In this document: one piece after another, positions 18,298 through 27,224 of the stretch
Numbering within the stretch: position 1 is the first letter of the stretch
How the letters are laid out: every line of letters starts with the position of its first letter
From: Vallitalea sp.
GTDB taxonomy: Bacteria > Bacillota > Clostridia > Lachnospirales > Vallitaleaceae
Assembly: GCA_025210235.1 (NCBI GenBank)
Contig: JAOASG010000070.1
Coordinates: 1 to 41,881, forward strand
Length of the DNA: 41,881 nucleotides
Direction of reading: 5' to 3'
Program-made: the position numbers and the translations under genes
The notes under the pieces: generated by a model
Seen by the model: the letters and a program-made list of their open reading frames with translations, nothing else
Database searches by the model: none
Told to the model about the DNA's origin: nothing

Positions 18298-20874
18298 ATG
18301 ACAAAAAGTGGCAATAAACATAAAATTTATTCAGGAGAATTTACCACAGAAATTTCATTCCCAATAGGAGGAATCGGAACAGGATGTATAGGTCTAGGGG
18401 GAAACGGAAGACTTATTGATTGGGAGATTTATAATAGACCCAATAAAAACGGAAGTACCAATGGATATTCTTTTTTTGCAATTAAATGTGAAAATAACGA
18501 TGGAACTGTTTTTACTAAAGTACTTAATAGCGATTTAAATAACGGTTATAACGGAAATGGTGATGGGGACTGGACATATGGTTTTGGAGTTAAGAGAGAA
18601 TACTTATCTGGTATGCCACATTTTAAAGAGGCAGAATTTACTGGGACATTTCCAATGGCTTCCATTAATTTTAAGGATGAAAAAGCACCAGTTGATGTAA
18701 AGATGACTGCTTTTAATCCTTTTATTCCGTTAAATGATAAAGATTCATCAATTCCATGTGGTATTTTCATGTTTGAGGTAACCAATAAAGGAGATGAAGA
18801 AGCACGTGTTAGTTTAGCTGGAAGCTTGTCCAATCCCTTTAGTAAGGGCGGAGTTAACACTTACATTGAATCTAATCAGATAAAGAGCATTAAATTTGGA
18901 ACAACTAAATATGATAAAGATGCTGTAGAGTATGGGGATATGATATTAAGTACTATGGATGAAAAGGTCAGTAGACAGACTTATTGGTACCGTGGGGAGT
19001 GGTTTGACAATCTTATGGTGTTCTGGGATGATTTTTCACAACCAGGAACGTTAAAAGACCGTGTATATAATCATGCGAAGGATAGTGAAAGTTGGAATGC
19101 TACAGTGAACTTCTGTGATGTAGGTACCCTTTGTAGTGAAAAAATCATTAGGCCGAGAGAGACAAAAACTTTTCAATTTATGATTCACTGGTATTTTCCA
19201 AACTTTATTAATTATTGGAATCCTGGTAAGATAAAAGATCCAAAATGGAAAAATTACTATGCAACTATTTTTAAAGATTCACAGGATGCAATGAACTATA
19301 CATGGAAACATTTTGACCGATTATATAAGGAAACATTATGTTTTAGAGATGCTCTTTTTGGTTCTACCTTTCCTGATTATATAGTGGATGCTATTGCAAG
19401 TAATTTGGCTGTACTTAAATCAGCAACTTGTGTTAGGTTAACTGATGGAACCTTGTATGGATTTGAAGGATGTCATACTCATGCAGGTTGTTGTGAAGGG
19501 TCATGTACCCATGTCTGGAACTATGTTCAGTCAACAGCTTTCTTGTTTCCTGCATTGGAGCGTTCAATGAGGGAAATTGATTATAAAAGCAATCAAAATG
19601 AACATGGAAAGATGTTTTTTAGGATGTTACTACCACCAGGAAGGGGTGGTGAAGAACAGTCTAATGAACTTGCTGGGACTGGAAAAGCTGCAGCAGATGG
19701 ACAAATGGGTGGTGTTTTTAAAACCTATCGTGAATGGAAAATTAGCGGAGATGATAAATGGCTTGCTAAAATTTGGCCAGCGGTGAAAAAGGCGTTAGAG
19801 TATGCATGGAGCCCTGATAATGATGAGTGGTGGGATCGTGACAGTGACGGAATTATGGAAGGTATTCAACATCATACTTTGGATGTTGATATGTATGGCC
19901 CAAACTCCTATATAGCTGGTTATTATATGTTAGCGCTTAGAACAGCATCTGAAATGGCAGAGGCAGTTAAGGATGCAGATTCAGAAAGATATATGAACAT
20001 GTTTGAAAATGGGAAGAAATGGGTAAATAATAATTTGTTTAATGGTGAGTATTTTCATCAAAAAGTTGATTTGACAGATAAAAGATATCCAATTGATGAT
20101 GAAATCGGTGAAATGAAATACCAGATTGGTGAAGGTTGTCATATTGATCAGGTCATTGGTCAGTGGTATGCTCATGTGTTAGGAATTGGTTATATCTTTG
20201 ATAGGGAAAAAGTAATTAAATCACTAAAGGCTATACATAAATATAATTTTGTAGATGCTTTTAGAGAGTATCCCAATCCATACAGGGTATACGCATTGAA
20301 TGATGAAAAGGGAACAGTAATTTGTACATGGCCAAATGGTAACAGACCAAAGGTTCCTGTACCATACGCAGCAGAGTGTATGACCGGCTTTGAATATCAA
20401 TTAGCTTCTCATATGATCTATGAAGGACTTATAGATGAAGCATTTAAAGTTGTTGCAGCTATAAGAGAGCGTTATGACGGAAAAAAACGTAATCCATACA
20501 ATGAGATTGAATGTGGAAGTAACTATGCTAGAAGTATGGCGTCTTATGGTTTATTATTGGCTCTTAGTGGGTTTGAGTATGATATGAAAAAACAACATAT
20601 TGGATTTTTACCAAAAATTAATCAGAATAGATTTAACACATTCTGGTGTGTAAACAGTGCATGGGGAAGTTATGAATCAAAAGAAAATCAAAAGGTTTTG
20701 CAAGTTAAGTATGGATCAATACAATTAAAATCTATTGGTCTTAAATATGCCAATCAGGTAAAAAAAGTGTTCATTGAAGATAAAGAAGTAGATTTTGAAG
20801 CTGTTCCAAGCAGTATTTTACTTAAGGATGTTACGTTAAAAGAAGGTCAATACATAAGGATAGTTATAGAGTAA
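18298..20874 (+). CDS. GH116 family glycoside hydrolase (DUF608), probable beta-glucosidase or beta-xylosidase
   Basis: An 858-aa retaining glycosidase related to non-lysosomal glucosylceramidase and Thermoanaerobacterium GH116. The N-terminal beta-sandwich starts with the family hallmark FPIGGIGTGCIGLGGNGRLI and DWEIYNRP (21-48). The (alpha/alpha)6 catalytic domain begins near 350. Glu400 in HAGCCEGSCTHVWNY fits the nucleophile position, and Asp529 in HHTLDVDMYGPNSY fits the acid/base position; both assignments are by family analogy. No signal peptide is present, so it acts in the cytoplasm on imported oligosaccharides. RBS AAAGGAG. Its position after an LplABC-type importer suggests a short plant or microbial beta-glycan or glycoside as substrate. 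The exact sugar is not determinable here. Confidence 0.92.
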   Translation: MTKSGNKHKIYSGEFTTEISFPIGGIGTGCIGLGGNGRLIDWEIYNRPNKNGSTNGYSFFAIKCENNDGTVFTKVLNSDLNNGYNGNGDGDWTYGFGVKREYLSGMPHFKEAEFTGTFPMASINFKDEKAPVDVKMTAFNPFIPLNDKDSSIPCGIFMFEVTNKGDEEARVSLAGSLSNPFSKGGVNTYIESNQIKSIKFGTTKYDKDAVEYGDMILSTMDEKVSRQTYWYRGEWFDNLMVFWDDFSQPGTLKDRVYNHAKDSESWNATVNFCDVGTLCSEKIIRPRETKTFQFMIHWYFPNFINYWNPGKIKDPKWKNYYATIFKDSQDAMNYTWKHFDRLYKETLCFRDALFGSTFPDYIVDAIASNLAVLKSATCVRLTDGTLYGFEGCHTHAGCCEGSCTHVWNYVQSTAFLFPALERSMREIDYKSNQNEHGKMFFRMLLPPGRGGEEQSNELAGTGKAAADGQMGGVFKTYREWKISGDDKWLAKIWPAVKKALEYAWSPDNDEWWDRDSDGIMEGIQHHTLDVDMYGPNSYIAGYYMLALRTASEMAEAVKDADSERYMNMFENGKKWVNNNLFNGEYFHQKVDLTDKRYPIDDEIGEMKYQIGEGCHIDQVIGQWYAHVLGIGYIFDREKVIKSLKAIHKYNFVDAFREYPNPYRVYALNDEKGTVICTWPNGNRPKVPVPYAAECMTGFEYQLASHMIYEGLIDEAFKVVAAIRERYDGKKRNPYNEIECGSNYARSMASYGLLLALSGFEYDMKKQHIGFLPKINQNRFNTFWCVNSAWGSYESKENQKVLQVKYGSIQLKSIGLKYANQVKKVFIEDKEVDFEAVPSSILLKDVTLKEGQYIRIVIE

Positions 20875-20950
20875 AATCACAATAATATAATAATTTTTTA
20901 TATTCAAAAAAGATTTAATTCGCTAAGCTAGAAATAAAGGTGTTGATAAT

Positions 20951-21022
20951 GTGTTATATAACTGATTTTGCTCTGACCTACCTGTTATCAGGGTAAGCCA
21001 AGCAAAATCAATTATATAACGC
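20951..21022. repeat. Long inverted repeat between convergent GH116 and chemoreceptor genes
   Basis: Arms of 22 nt (20951-20972 and 21001-21022) pair with one mismatch and one wobble; the core reads GTTATATAACTGATTTTGCT on the left. The 28-nt loop holds a further CCTG/CAGG pairing. There is no T-run directly after either arm, so it is not a textbook terminator, although its site between convergent genes suits a bidirectional one. The flanks at about 20914-20922 and 21052-21066 show a weak further TTTAA-TTCGC inverted match, so a small palindromic mobile element (MITE-like) is an alternative. Confidence 0.5.
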
Positions 21023-21114
21023 TCATTCATAATACTTATATATGCATTTAAATAAGGCGAACTTAAAAATATTTCTTATCTCTCAGGAATAAAGCGATTA
21101 ATTCAATTTTAATA

Positions 21115-23109
21115 TTAAACTTTAAACTTATTTAATTCAGAATCCATTTTATTTGCTAATTCACTTAATTTTTCTCCAGAATTTGCAACTTCTTGCACAA
21201 CATAACTTTGCTGAATTATAGAAGCAGTTACTTGTTCAGCTCCAGCTGCTGCTTCTTGGGAAATACTCGATATATTATTAATTGAACTTACTATACGCTC
21301 TTTATATTCATGAATTTCTTTAACAAAATTACTAATATGATTAATTTTTAAAATAATATCTTTAACTGATTTAGATATACCATTAAATGATTCATTTACC
21401 TTTTTAACAGCATAAGTTTGATTTTTAGTTCTAGTTTTAACTTCATTCATCATATTGACAGTAGTGTTACTTTCTTCTTGAATTTTAGTAATTACTTGTT
21501 TTATATCATTTGCTGAATTTTTAGATTCCTCTGCAAGCTTTCTTATCTCTTCTGCTACTACTGCAAAGCCTTTTCCAGCTTCTCCAGCTTTTGATGCCTC
21601 AATAGATGCATTTAATGCAAGTAAATTAGTTTGATCCGATATAGAATTTATCGTATCAAGGATAGATTGTATACTCATAACATTGTTATTAAGTTCATTT
21701 ATAGCACTTCCAATTTTTTCAATAGCTTCTTCATTATAATTAGCCTTAATATCTAGGTCATCTACAACTTTAGTACCTTCTATATTTAATTTAGTTACTT
21801 CTATTGTAGCATCTTCTGCTATTTTTATGTTGTCTTCTAATTCATTAAATTTTTCTGATAAGCTGCAAGTAAGTGCAGCACCTTTCTCGGCATCGTTTGC
21901 TTGTTCGGATGCCCCCTTAGCAATTTCTTCTACTGCGGTATTTATCTCCTTGGATGATATACTTGTTTCGGTAGAGGTTGTAGCTAAGATTTGAGATGAT
22001 TCTTTTACTTCATTAGCAACACTTTTTATGCTATTAATTAAACAACCTACAGACTCTAACATTACATTAAAACCTTCCCCTAATTTACCTAGCTCATCTT
22101 TAGATTTCAAATTACTTCTTACAGAAAAATTACCATTTTTTACTTTTTCTATAGTTCTTAAGAGAGAGTGAATTGGCTTAGTTATTGTTTTCGAAAATAA
22201 AATTGATATAAAAATAGCTCCTAGTAAGAATATCATTCCTATAGAAATTATTCTTTTAAGTAAAATACTAGTATCATCATTTATTTCATTAATGTAAGTT
22301 GTTGCAAGAATACTCCATCCTAAATTTTTATTTTTAGTAAACACAGCAAACTTATATTTTTTTGAACCTTGTTCTTCTTGTATATATTCTACATTTCCTT
22401 CATTATTTTCTTTTAAAGCCTTTATTATAGTTTCATTCTCTAAAGGCTTTAAAAAAAACGTTTGATTAGGATGTATTATTATTTTATCAGTTTCATCTAA
22501 TATAAATACATAACCTTTCTTACCTATTTCTATAGCATTAATTTCTTTTCCCAATTCTTGTAATGTAATATCCAAGGCAATAACACCTATAAATTTATTA
22601 TTTAATTTATCTAATAAAGGTAATGCTCCTGACACAATTAATTTATTTGTATCTTTATCTAAATATGGTTTAGTCCAAACAAATTTATTTTGATTTTTGG
22701 CTTCTTTATACCAAGGTCTTTCAGAAGCATCAAAGTTTTCTTCAAATTCGTCATACATAAGAGAATACATTTTTTTGTTTTCTGTACCCATATATATATC
22801 TAATACATGTTCATGAGATTTCAGAAAGTTAGAAAAATCTTTCTTGAGTTCTACTAAATTTTCTTTATTAAGTTCAATATTTTGTAGCTTTTCATTATAA
22901 GACATCTCAACAAGACTTTTCTCAAAACCATAAAGATAATTAGTTATTGTTTTTTCGGTTTGTTTTACTAACTGTAATGTAGAATTTTGTAAGTTCTTTT
23001 TTAAAATTTCTTTTGATTTTGAGTAAGATACTCCTCCTAATACAGTTAATGGAATTGTAATTAATAAAATAAACATTAATGTTAATTTAAATCTTATTTG
23101 TTTTGTCAT
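21115..23109 (-). CDS. Methyl-accepting chemotaxis protein with double Cache sensor
   Basis: A 664-aa chemoreceptor. TM1 is at about 8-28. The extracellular dCache domain spans about 35-280, with [10 protein letters not shown] (128-137), [21 protein letters not shown] and [14 protein letters not shown] (197-210). TM2 is at about 286-305, HAMP about 306-360, then the signalling coiled coil. The CheA/CheW tip reads [20 protein letters not shown]. It ends in [11 protein letters not shown], a common clostridial receptor tail. RBS GAGGAG lies upstream of ATG 23109. It is unlinked to chemotaxis kinases here and probably monocistronic. The extracellular ligand is unknown; amino acids, amines and carboxylates are typical of this class. 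Confidence 0.93.
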   Translation of the reverse strand: MTKQIRFKLTLMFILLITIPLTVLGGVSYSKSKEILKKNLQNSTLQLVKQTEKTITNYLYGFEKSLVEMSYNEKLQNIELNKENLVELKKDFSNFLKSHEHVLDIYMGTENKKMYSLMYDEFEENFDASERPWYKEAKNQNKFVWTKPYLDKDTNKLIVSGALPLLDKLNNKFIGVIALDITLQELGKEINAIEIGKKGYVFILDETDKIIIHPNQTFFLKPLENETIIKALKENNEGNVEYIQEEQGSKKYKFAVFTKNKNLGWSILATTYINEINDDTSILLKRIISIGMIFLLGAIFISILFSKTITKPIHSLLRTIEKVKNGNFSVRSNLKSKDELGKLGEGFNVMLESVGCLINSIKSVANEVKESSQILATTSTETSISSKEINTAVEEIAKGASEQANDAEKGAALTCSLSEKFNELEDNIKIAEDATIEVTKLNIEGTKVVDDLDIKANYNEEAIEKIGSAINELNNNVMSIQSILDTINSISDQTNLLALNASIEASKAGEAGKGFAVVAEEIRKLAEESKNSANDIKQVITKIQEESNTTVNMMNEVKTRTKNQTYAVKKVNESFNGISKSVKDIILKINHISNFVKEIHEYKERIVSSINNISSISQEAAAGAEQVTASIIQQSYVVQEVANSGEKLSELANKMDSELNKFKV

Positions 23110-23251
23110 TATTCTCCTCTTTTCATTTTTTGCTAACTTTAAATAGAATTATTGAATGTATTTTACAGATTTATAATAATACATGATAATTTGACAAAAA
23201 TCAACATTTTAGTTTATGATTTACATTAGGAAAAAGATACAGAAAGGACAA

Positions 23252-23289
23252 AAAAGCTAATCTTCTAATTTGTAAGAAGGTTAGCTTTT
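23252..23289 (-). terminator. Intrinsic terminator of the PsiE-like gene
   Basis: Arms of 15 nt (23252-23266 and 23275-23289) pair with a single G-T wobble around an 8-nt loop. On the minus strand the stem is followed by a run of T. It lies just past the PsiE-like stop codon. Confidence 0.75.
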
Positions 23290-23296
23290 GATATTT

Positions 23297-23917
23297 TTAT
23301 TTTTTTCTTACTAACATTTGTTTAATCAAATCTCCGTCCATAGAGTATATTTCTAATTCAGCATCATTAATTACCACTTTACTACCTGCAGAAATATTCT
23401 TTTTCTCATTAAATAATTGATTATAGGCAGCTCCTGCTATTGTTTTTCCATGTTTTGCAGAAATACAGGTTTTTGCCATGTCATTAACTTCATATACAGA
23501 AGTACCTCCATTAACTAGTATTCCGTTATTTGATTCATAACTTTTATAAGCAAAATACTTTCTAACTATAAATAGTATAGCAATAGAAATAACACCTAAT
23601 AGAATATCAAACATAGTATTTTCTTCTATAATCATTTTTCTAGCAATAGCAAACAGTAGTACTTCAATGGCACTACTAGGTGTATGTTTTACAAGCATTT
23701 TAATAAATTCTATACCAATTATAAGTTGTAATGCATGGGATAAAAAGTATTTAACGCTAACATTAAAATCGCCATTTAATATTGAAATAATTATATTATA
23801 TATATCCCTTAAAACTATAGTAGATAATATTACTATACCTAATAAGGTGAAAAATGATATAGTTATTTCTGAATAACTAGCAGCTTTCGATATGTAATTT
23901 CTTAGTTTTTGCTTCAT
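23297..23917 (-). CDS. PsiE-family (phosphate-starvation-inducible) membrane protein
   Basis: A 206-aa membrane protein. Four hydrophobic segments are visible at about 20-42, 58-78, 83-92 and 100-118. The core matches the PsiE family: LQLIIGIEFIKMLVKHTP, then S-A-I-E-V-L-L-F-A-I-A-R-K-M, then LLGVISIAILFIVRKYF. The C-terminal 80 residues form a soluble tail with alternating beta strands, S-K-V-V-I-N-D-A-E-L-E-I, not part of the minimal E. coli PsiE. The family's biochemical role is unknown, and phosphate control is not shown by anything in this sequence. GGAGG lies 10 nt ahead of ATG 23917. It is transcribed alone, with a strong terminator. Confidence 0.82.
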   Translation of the reverse strand: MKQKLRNYISKAASYSEITISFFTLLGIVILSTIVLRDIYNIIISILNGDFNVSVKYFLSHALQLIIGIEFIKMLVKHTPSSAIEVLLFAIARKMIIEENTMFDILLGVISIAILFIVRKYFAYKSYESNNGILVNGGTSVYEVNDMAKTCISAKHGKTIAGAAYNQLFNEKKNISAGSKVVINDAELEIYSMDGDLIKQMLVRKK

Positions 23918-24016
23918 ATGTAATTATCCTCCGTATATATGTAATAGATGTAAATTTATTATATTATATCAGGTTTAATTTTAATTGATAAGAAGGAGAT
24001 TATCACCAAGTAATTA

Positions 24017-25219
24017 TCAATCAATTAGTTCTTTTATAGTCTTTCTAATAGAAAGGTAAAGATTTCCTAGTTCAGGTTTTGATATTAAAGATCCAATCAA
24101 CCAAATGTTACTTCTTTTTTGACTTCTATAAATGTCTTCATAAAAAGTCTCTGATAAGTCTTCATTTTTTAGATGGGGAAAAATATACCATTGCTTAACG
24201 GTAATTAAGTGTTTAATATCAATACCTGTATGAGATAGGTCCATAGTAATATCAGAAATAATCTTTTTACTAGCTATTCCATAAGCATAAGCAACTAGTG
24301 TTGTTTTATGATTTTGTCTTGAAGTATAAAAAAATTGAATTTTACCTTTATTACCAAGATTAGATTTGTAATAAGTAGTAGCAAGTTTTTTGTTATTAAC
24401 TTCAAATGCGCATGTAATAAAAGGATTAGTTATTATTTTCTGCATTAACCCATTATATAGTTCGTCTTTAACAACGTTTGTTGAAAGTTTAGTTGTAATA
24501 AGGACTTTGTCAAACTCTTCGGAACTATATAGAGTATCTACAGTAACTTTATTGTCTTTAACATTAACACTTGTAACTTCGAGAGATAGCCGAATATCAG
24601 AAATATTTTCACTTAGTTTTTGGATAAGTTCAGTTGTTCCTCTTTTAATAAATAATAGTTTTTCACCTTGGATAAACGTATAGATAGTGTTGATATTGAA
24701 TACTTTAAAGGCATAGTAAGCTTGCACATATTCAATATTGCCAAACCCAAAGGATGATAGATATGGTACTATAACATGGTAGACCGTATTAAGATTGTAG
24801 ATTTTAAGAAAGTGGCTAAGAGGTACTAATAAATCGGGATGAATATTGCCGTAATTAGTAGTTTCAAGTGTATCTTTGTATTTTTCAAGAATCACTTTTA
24901 ACCGTCCTAATTCATTCATTAGCATGGCAACTTCGTCTCCAAGAATATGTTCAACATTATTATAATTTTCGTCCAAAAAATGCCGATATACAAAACGTTC
25001 GGTATAGTCAATCTGTAGTTCAATTAGCAGTTCTTTAATCGCTTTAGAAAAGAACGCAACTGTTCCGAGTTCTGTATTTTTATTTATGGTAGTAAGGGTT
25101 CTACAATGACCTCCCAAATATTCTTGTTTTTCATATACGGTAACATTGATACCTTCTTTTTCTAATAAATATGCAGCAAGCATTCCGCTAAAACCTGCTC
25201 CAATAACCGCTACTTTCAT
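24017..25219 (-). CDS. FAD-dependent NAD(P)-binding oxidoreductase (amine-oxidase/desaturase-like)
   Basis: A 400-aa flavoprotein. The N-terminal Rossmann dinucleotide-binding motif is AVIGAGFSGMLAAYLLEKEG (Gly7, Gly9, Gly12), with a ribose-binding Glu near residue 30 and the G-G-H-C-R-T substrate-side motif typical of the phytoene-desaturase/monoamine-oxidase fold. A C-terminal IWLIGSLISKPELGN segment resembles the second FAD contact. The natural substrate is unknown. Two ATGs stand in tandem at 25222 and 25219; the second is 6 nt from AAGGAG and is preferred. It lies about 10 nt downstream of the transposase-like gene and is evidently co-transcribed with it. Confidence 0.82.
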   Translation of the reverse strand: MKVAVIGAGFSGMLAAYLLEKEGINVTVYEKQEYLGGHCRTLTTINKNTELGTVAFFSKAIKELLIELQIDYTERFVYRHFLDENYNNVEHILGDEVAMLMNELGRLKVILEKYKDTLETTNYGNIHPDLLVPLSHFLKIYNLNTVYHVIVPYLSSFGFGNIEYVQAYYAFKVFNINTIYTFIQGEKLLFIKRGTTELIQKLSENISDIRLSLEVTSVNVKDNKVTVDTLYSSEEFDKVLITTKLSTNVVKDELYNGLMQKIITNPFITCAFEVNNKKLATTYYKSNLGNKGKIQFFYTSRQNHKTTLVAYAYGIASKKIISDITMDLSHTGIDIKHLITVKQWYIFPHLKNEDLSETFYEDIYRSQKRSNIWLIGSLISKPELGNLYLSIRKTIKELID

Positions 25220-25229
25220 CATAAGCTCC

Positions 25230-26216
25230 TTAATATTGTCTATTTATATATGCCCAAATAGGTAGAATAAGTTTTGAGTTCGTCAAGTGGTTGTGATATT
25301 CAATAGGTGAATATAAAACTGTATCATATAGATGTTTATTATTAATATTATAATTTCTTACATGTTGTTGTAGTTGTGCTTTAAGGTCTACAAAAGACAT
25401 ACCACTATTGATTAAAGGAAGCAATGAAGTCATTGAGCCTTTTGTATATTGTGAACGAAAATCAAGCAATTTGCCATTATTATCATTGGTTTTTATTATA
25501 TGTATATCAATATCAAATCCGCTGTCAATTAAAATGTCATTTAGTTTTGATACAAAATCTTTGGAACTGTGTTTGAGTAATTTGGAATCACTGAAAAAAC
25601 ATAGATATCTGGCGTTTAGATTTAATGTTAGTTCAATTGGTAGAGCAACGCCTGTTAATAAATCTTCAAAATGCTCATAACAAATATCTGTATATAATCT
25701 TGAACAGGCAATTCTACTCTTTAAATCAAAGATAGTATATTCATAAAGATTGCCTATATTATCAAAATTACCGTAATCCGTAATCCAAAAGAGCCAACAT
25801 TCACCACTGTTAAGTTCACTTATCGGAGGAATTGTTTGTGTCTGTTTTTGCCTTCTTTTTCTGGCAAAGCGAAGACGGTTTTCCTTATTGGTAAGGTTAT
25901 TACGTTTCATAACATTAAAAACAGCTGACTCACTAACGTGATAGTTAATCTCTTCAAGGAGATATTTAATAGCCCTAGGACCATAGTTGGGATATGTTCT
26001 TATAAGATTTAATATTGCCTTCTCAATTTGCTGATTAGTTTTGTTGATAGGAACAAAATCTTTCTTAATATCTTCTAAACCTTCCATGCCTAGAGATTGA
26101 TATCTTTTTAACCATTTATAGTAAATTGTACGTGAGATATTGTATTTTCGACATGTTGAGCTTATTCCATTTTTTTGTCCTTCAGTAATAATGTTGAATT
26201 TAAGATCTTTTTGCAT
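25230..26216 (-). CDS. Transposase-derived protein: HTH plus degenerate DDE integrase core
   Basis: A 328-aa protein. Residues 1-50 form a helix-turn-helix (STCRKYNISRTIYYKWLKRY). About 60-110 is a second HTH of the IS481/IS3 type (YPNYGPRAIKYLLEE). About 135-310 resembles an rve/RNase H core. Asp147 in WLFWITDYG and Asp210 in CFFSDSKLL match the first two catalytic acids. The usual N-G-K-I-E-R-F segment reads N-G-K-L-L-D-F, placing Leu251 where the catalytic Glu belongs. No terminal inverted repeats were found. It is probably a domesticated regulator or an inactive transposase. ATG 26216 is preferred (GGAG 6 nt upstream) over TTG 26228. It leads the two-gene unit with the FAD oxidoreductase. 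Confidence 0.75.
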   Translation of the reverse strand: MQKDLKFNIITEGQKNGISSTCRKYNISRTIYYKWLKRYQSLGMEGLEDIKKDFVPINKTNQQIEKAILNLIRTYPNYGPRAIKYLLEEINYHVSESAVFNVMKRNNLTNKENRLRFARKRRQKQTQTIPPISELNSGECWLFWITDYGNFDNIGNLYEYTIFDLKSRIACSRLYTDICYEHFEDLLTGVALPIELTLNLNARYLCFFSDSKLLKHSSKDFVSKLNDILIDSGFDIDIHIIKTNDNNGKLLDFRSQYTKGSMTSLLPLINSGMSFVDLKAQLQQHVRNYNINNKHLYDTVLYSPIEYHNHLTNSKLILPIWAYINRQY

Positions 26217-26453
26217 AATAATCTCCAATATATATCTTATTGCAAATAGATAGTTTAATTTATTGTAACATTGTAGAGTGTTTAATTCAATATAAAAATA
26301 GTAAATTTTAAAAATTTTACTTTGGGGTAATGGTTACAACAATTTTATTAGAATAGACTAAAAACTGGCGAATAATAGACAAAAACACTTACTTAGAAAT
26401 TGTAAACAGATAGGTAAAGTAAAGTAAAGCATGAGTTACAGAAATATGTAATA

Positions 26454-26482
26454 TTGTTAAGTATTTATCAATTTGTTATAAT
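26454..26482 (+). promoter_or_regulatory. Sigma-A promoter of the first hypB/flavoprotein/hypA cassette
   Basis: TTGTTA (26454-26459), 17 bp, then TATAAT (26477-26482), about 70 bp ahead of hypB. The rest of the 26217-26551 gap is AT-rich with a palindromic A/T stretch near 26300 and no gene that I can see. Confidence 0.6.
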
Positions 26483-26554
26483 TAACATATATTAGGCTTA
26501 AAGTAAATATATTATGTACTAAATGTACAGTGATATTCATTATGGAGGGTTATG

Positions 26555-27220
26555 ATGAATGAGTTAAAAGTTTTCAAAATACAGAAAAACATTCACGAGG
26601 ATAATGCAAAAGTGGCTCAGGCTACTCGTGATGAATTAAAAAGTAAAAACACTTTTTTGATTAACATTATGTCTTCACCAGGAAGCGGAAAGACAACGAT
26701 GCTTGAAAGTATAATTAAAGTATTAAAAGATGAGTTAAGTATCGGTGTTATGGAGGCGGATGTTGATTCTGATGTGGATGCAAGAGCTGTTCAGGAAGCT
26801 GGTGCAAAAGCAATTCAACTCCATACAGGAGGAATGTGTCATCTAGATGCAACTATGACAAAACAAGGTCTTGATGAATTAGGAGTAGAAGAACTTGATC
26901 TTGTTTTCCTTGAGAACATTGGAAATCTTATCTGTCCAGCAGGATATGATACAGGTGCAATGAAAAATGTAGCGATTCTCAGTGTTCCTGAAGGTGATGA
27001 CAAACCCCTTAAGTACCCTAAGATTTTTGGGAAAGTAGATGTATTAGTGGTAAGTAAAATGGACTGCATGGATAATTTTGACTTTAGAATGGATTTACTT
27101 GAAGAAAGAGTAAGAAAATTAAATGAAGATATTATTATCTATCCAATTTCGGCTAAGACTGGTGAAGGTATAGAGGCTTGGGCAAATTGGATACGAGAAC
27201 AAGTAGGAAAAGAGGGCTAA
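26555..27220 (+). CDS. hypB: HypB nickel-chaperone GTPase, cassette 1
   Basis: A 221-aa SIMIBI-class GTPase that delivers nickel together with HypA. Visible features are the P-loop SSPGSGKTT (about 40-48), the EADVDSDVDA switch region, the HTGGMCHLDA segment whose Cys-His is the G-domain metal site, E-N-I-G-N-L-I-C-P-A, and a guanine-specificity element degenerated to VVSKMDCM. It lacks the N-terminal His-rich or C-C-G-C-x(n)-C high-affinity nickel site of some HypB proteins. Two tandem ATGs occur at 26552 and 26555; the second is 6 nt from GGAGG. The next gene starts 4 nt after its stop. No hydrogenase gene is visible, so the nickel client is unknown. Confidence 0.93.
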   Translation: MNELKVFKIQKNIHEDNAKVAQATRDELKSKNTFLINIMSSPGSGKTTMLESIIKVLKDELSIGVMEADVDSDVDARAVQEAGAKAIQLHTGGMCHLDATMTKQGLDELGVEELDLVFLENIGNLICPAGYDTGAMKNVAILSVPEGDDKPLKYPKIFGKVDVLVVSKMDCMDNFDFRMDLLEERVRKLNEDIIIYPISAKTGEGIEAWANWIREQVGKEG

Positions 27221-27224
27221 TATT

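Noticed and set aside
25230..26216. Active insertion sequence
   Set aside because: No terminal inverted repeats or target duplication were seen, the catalytic Glu is replaced, and the gene is in an operon with an enzyme gene.
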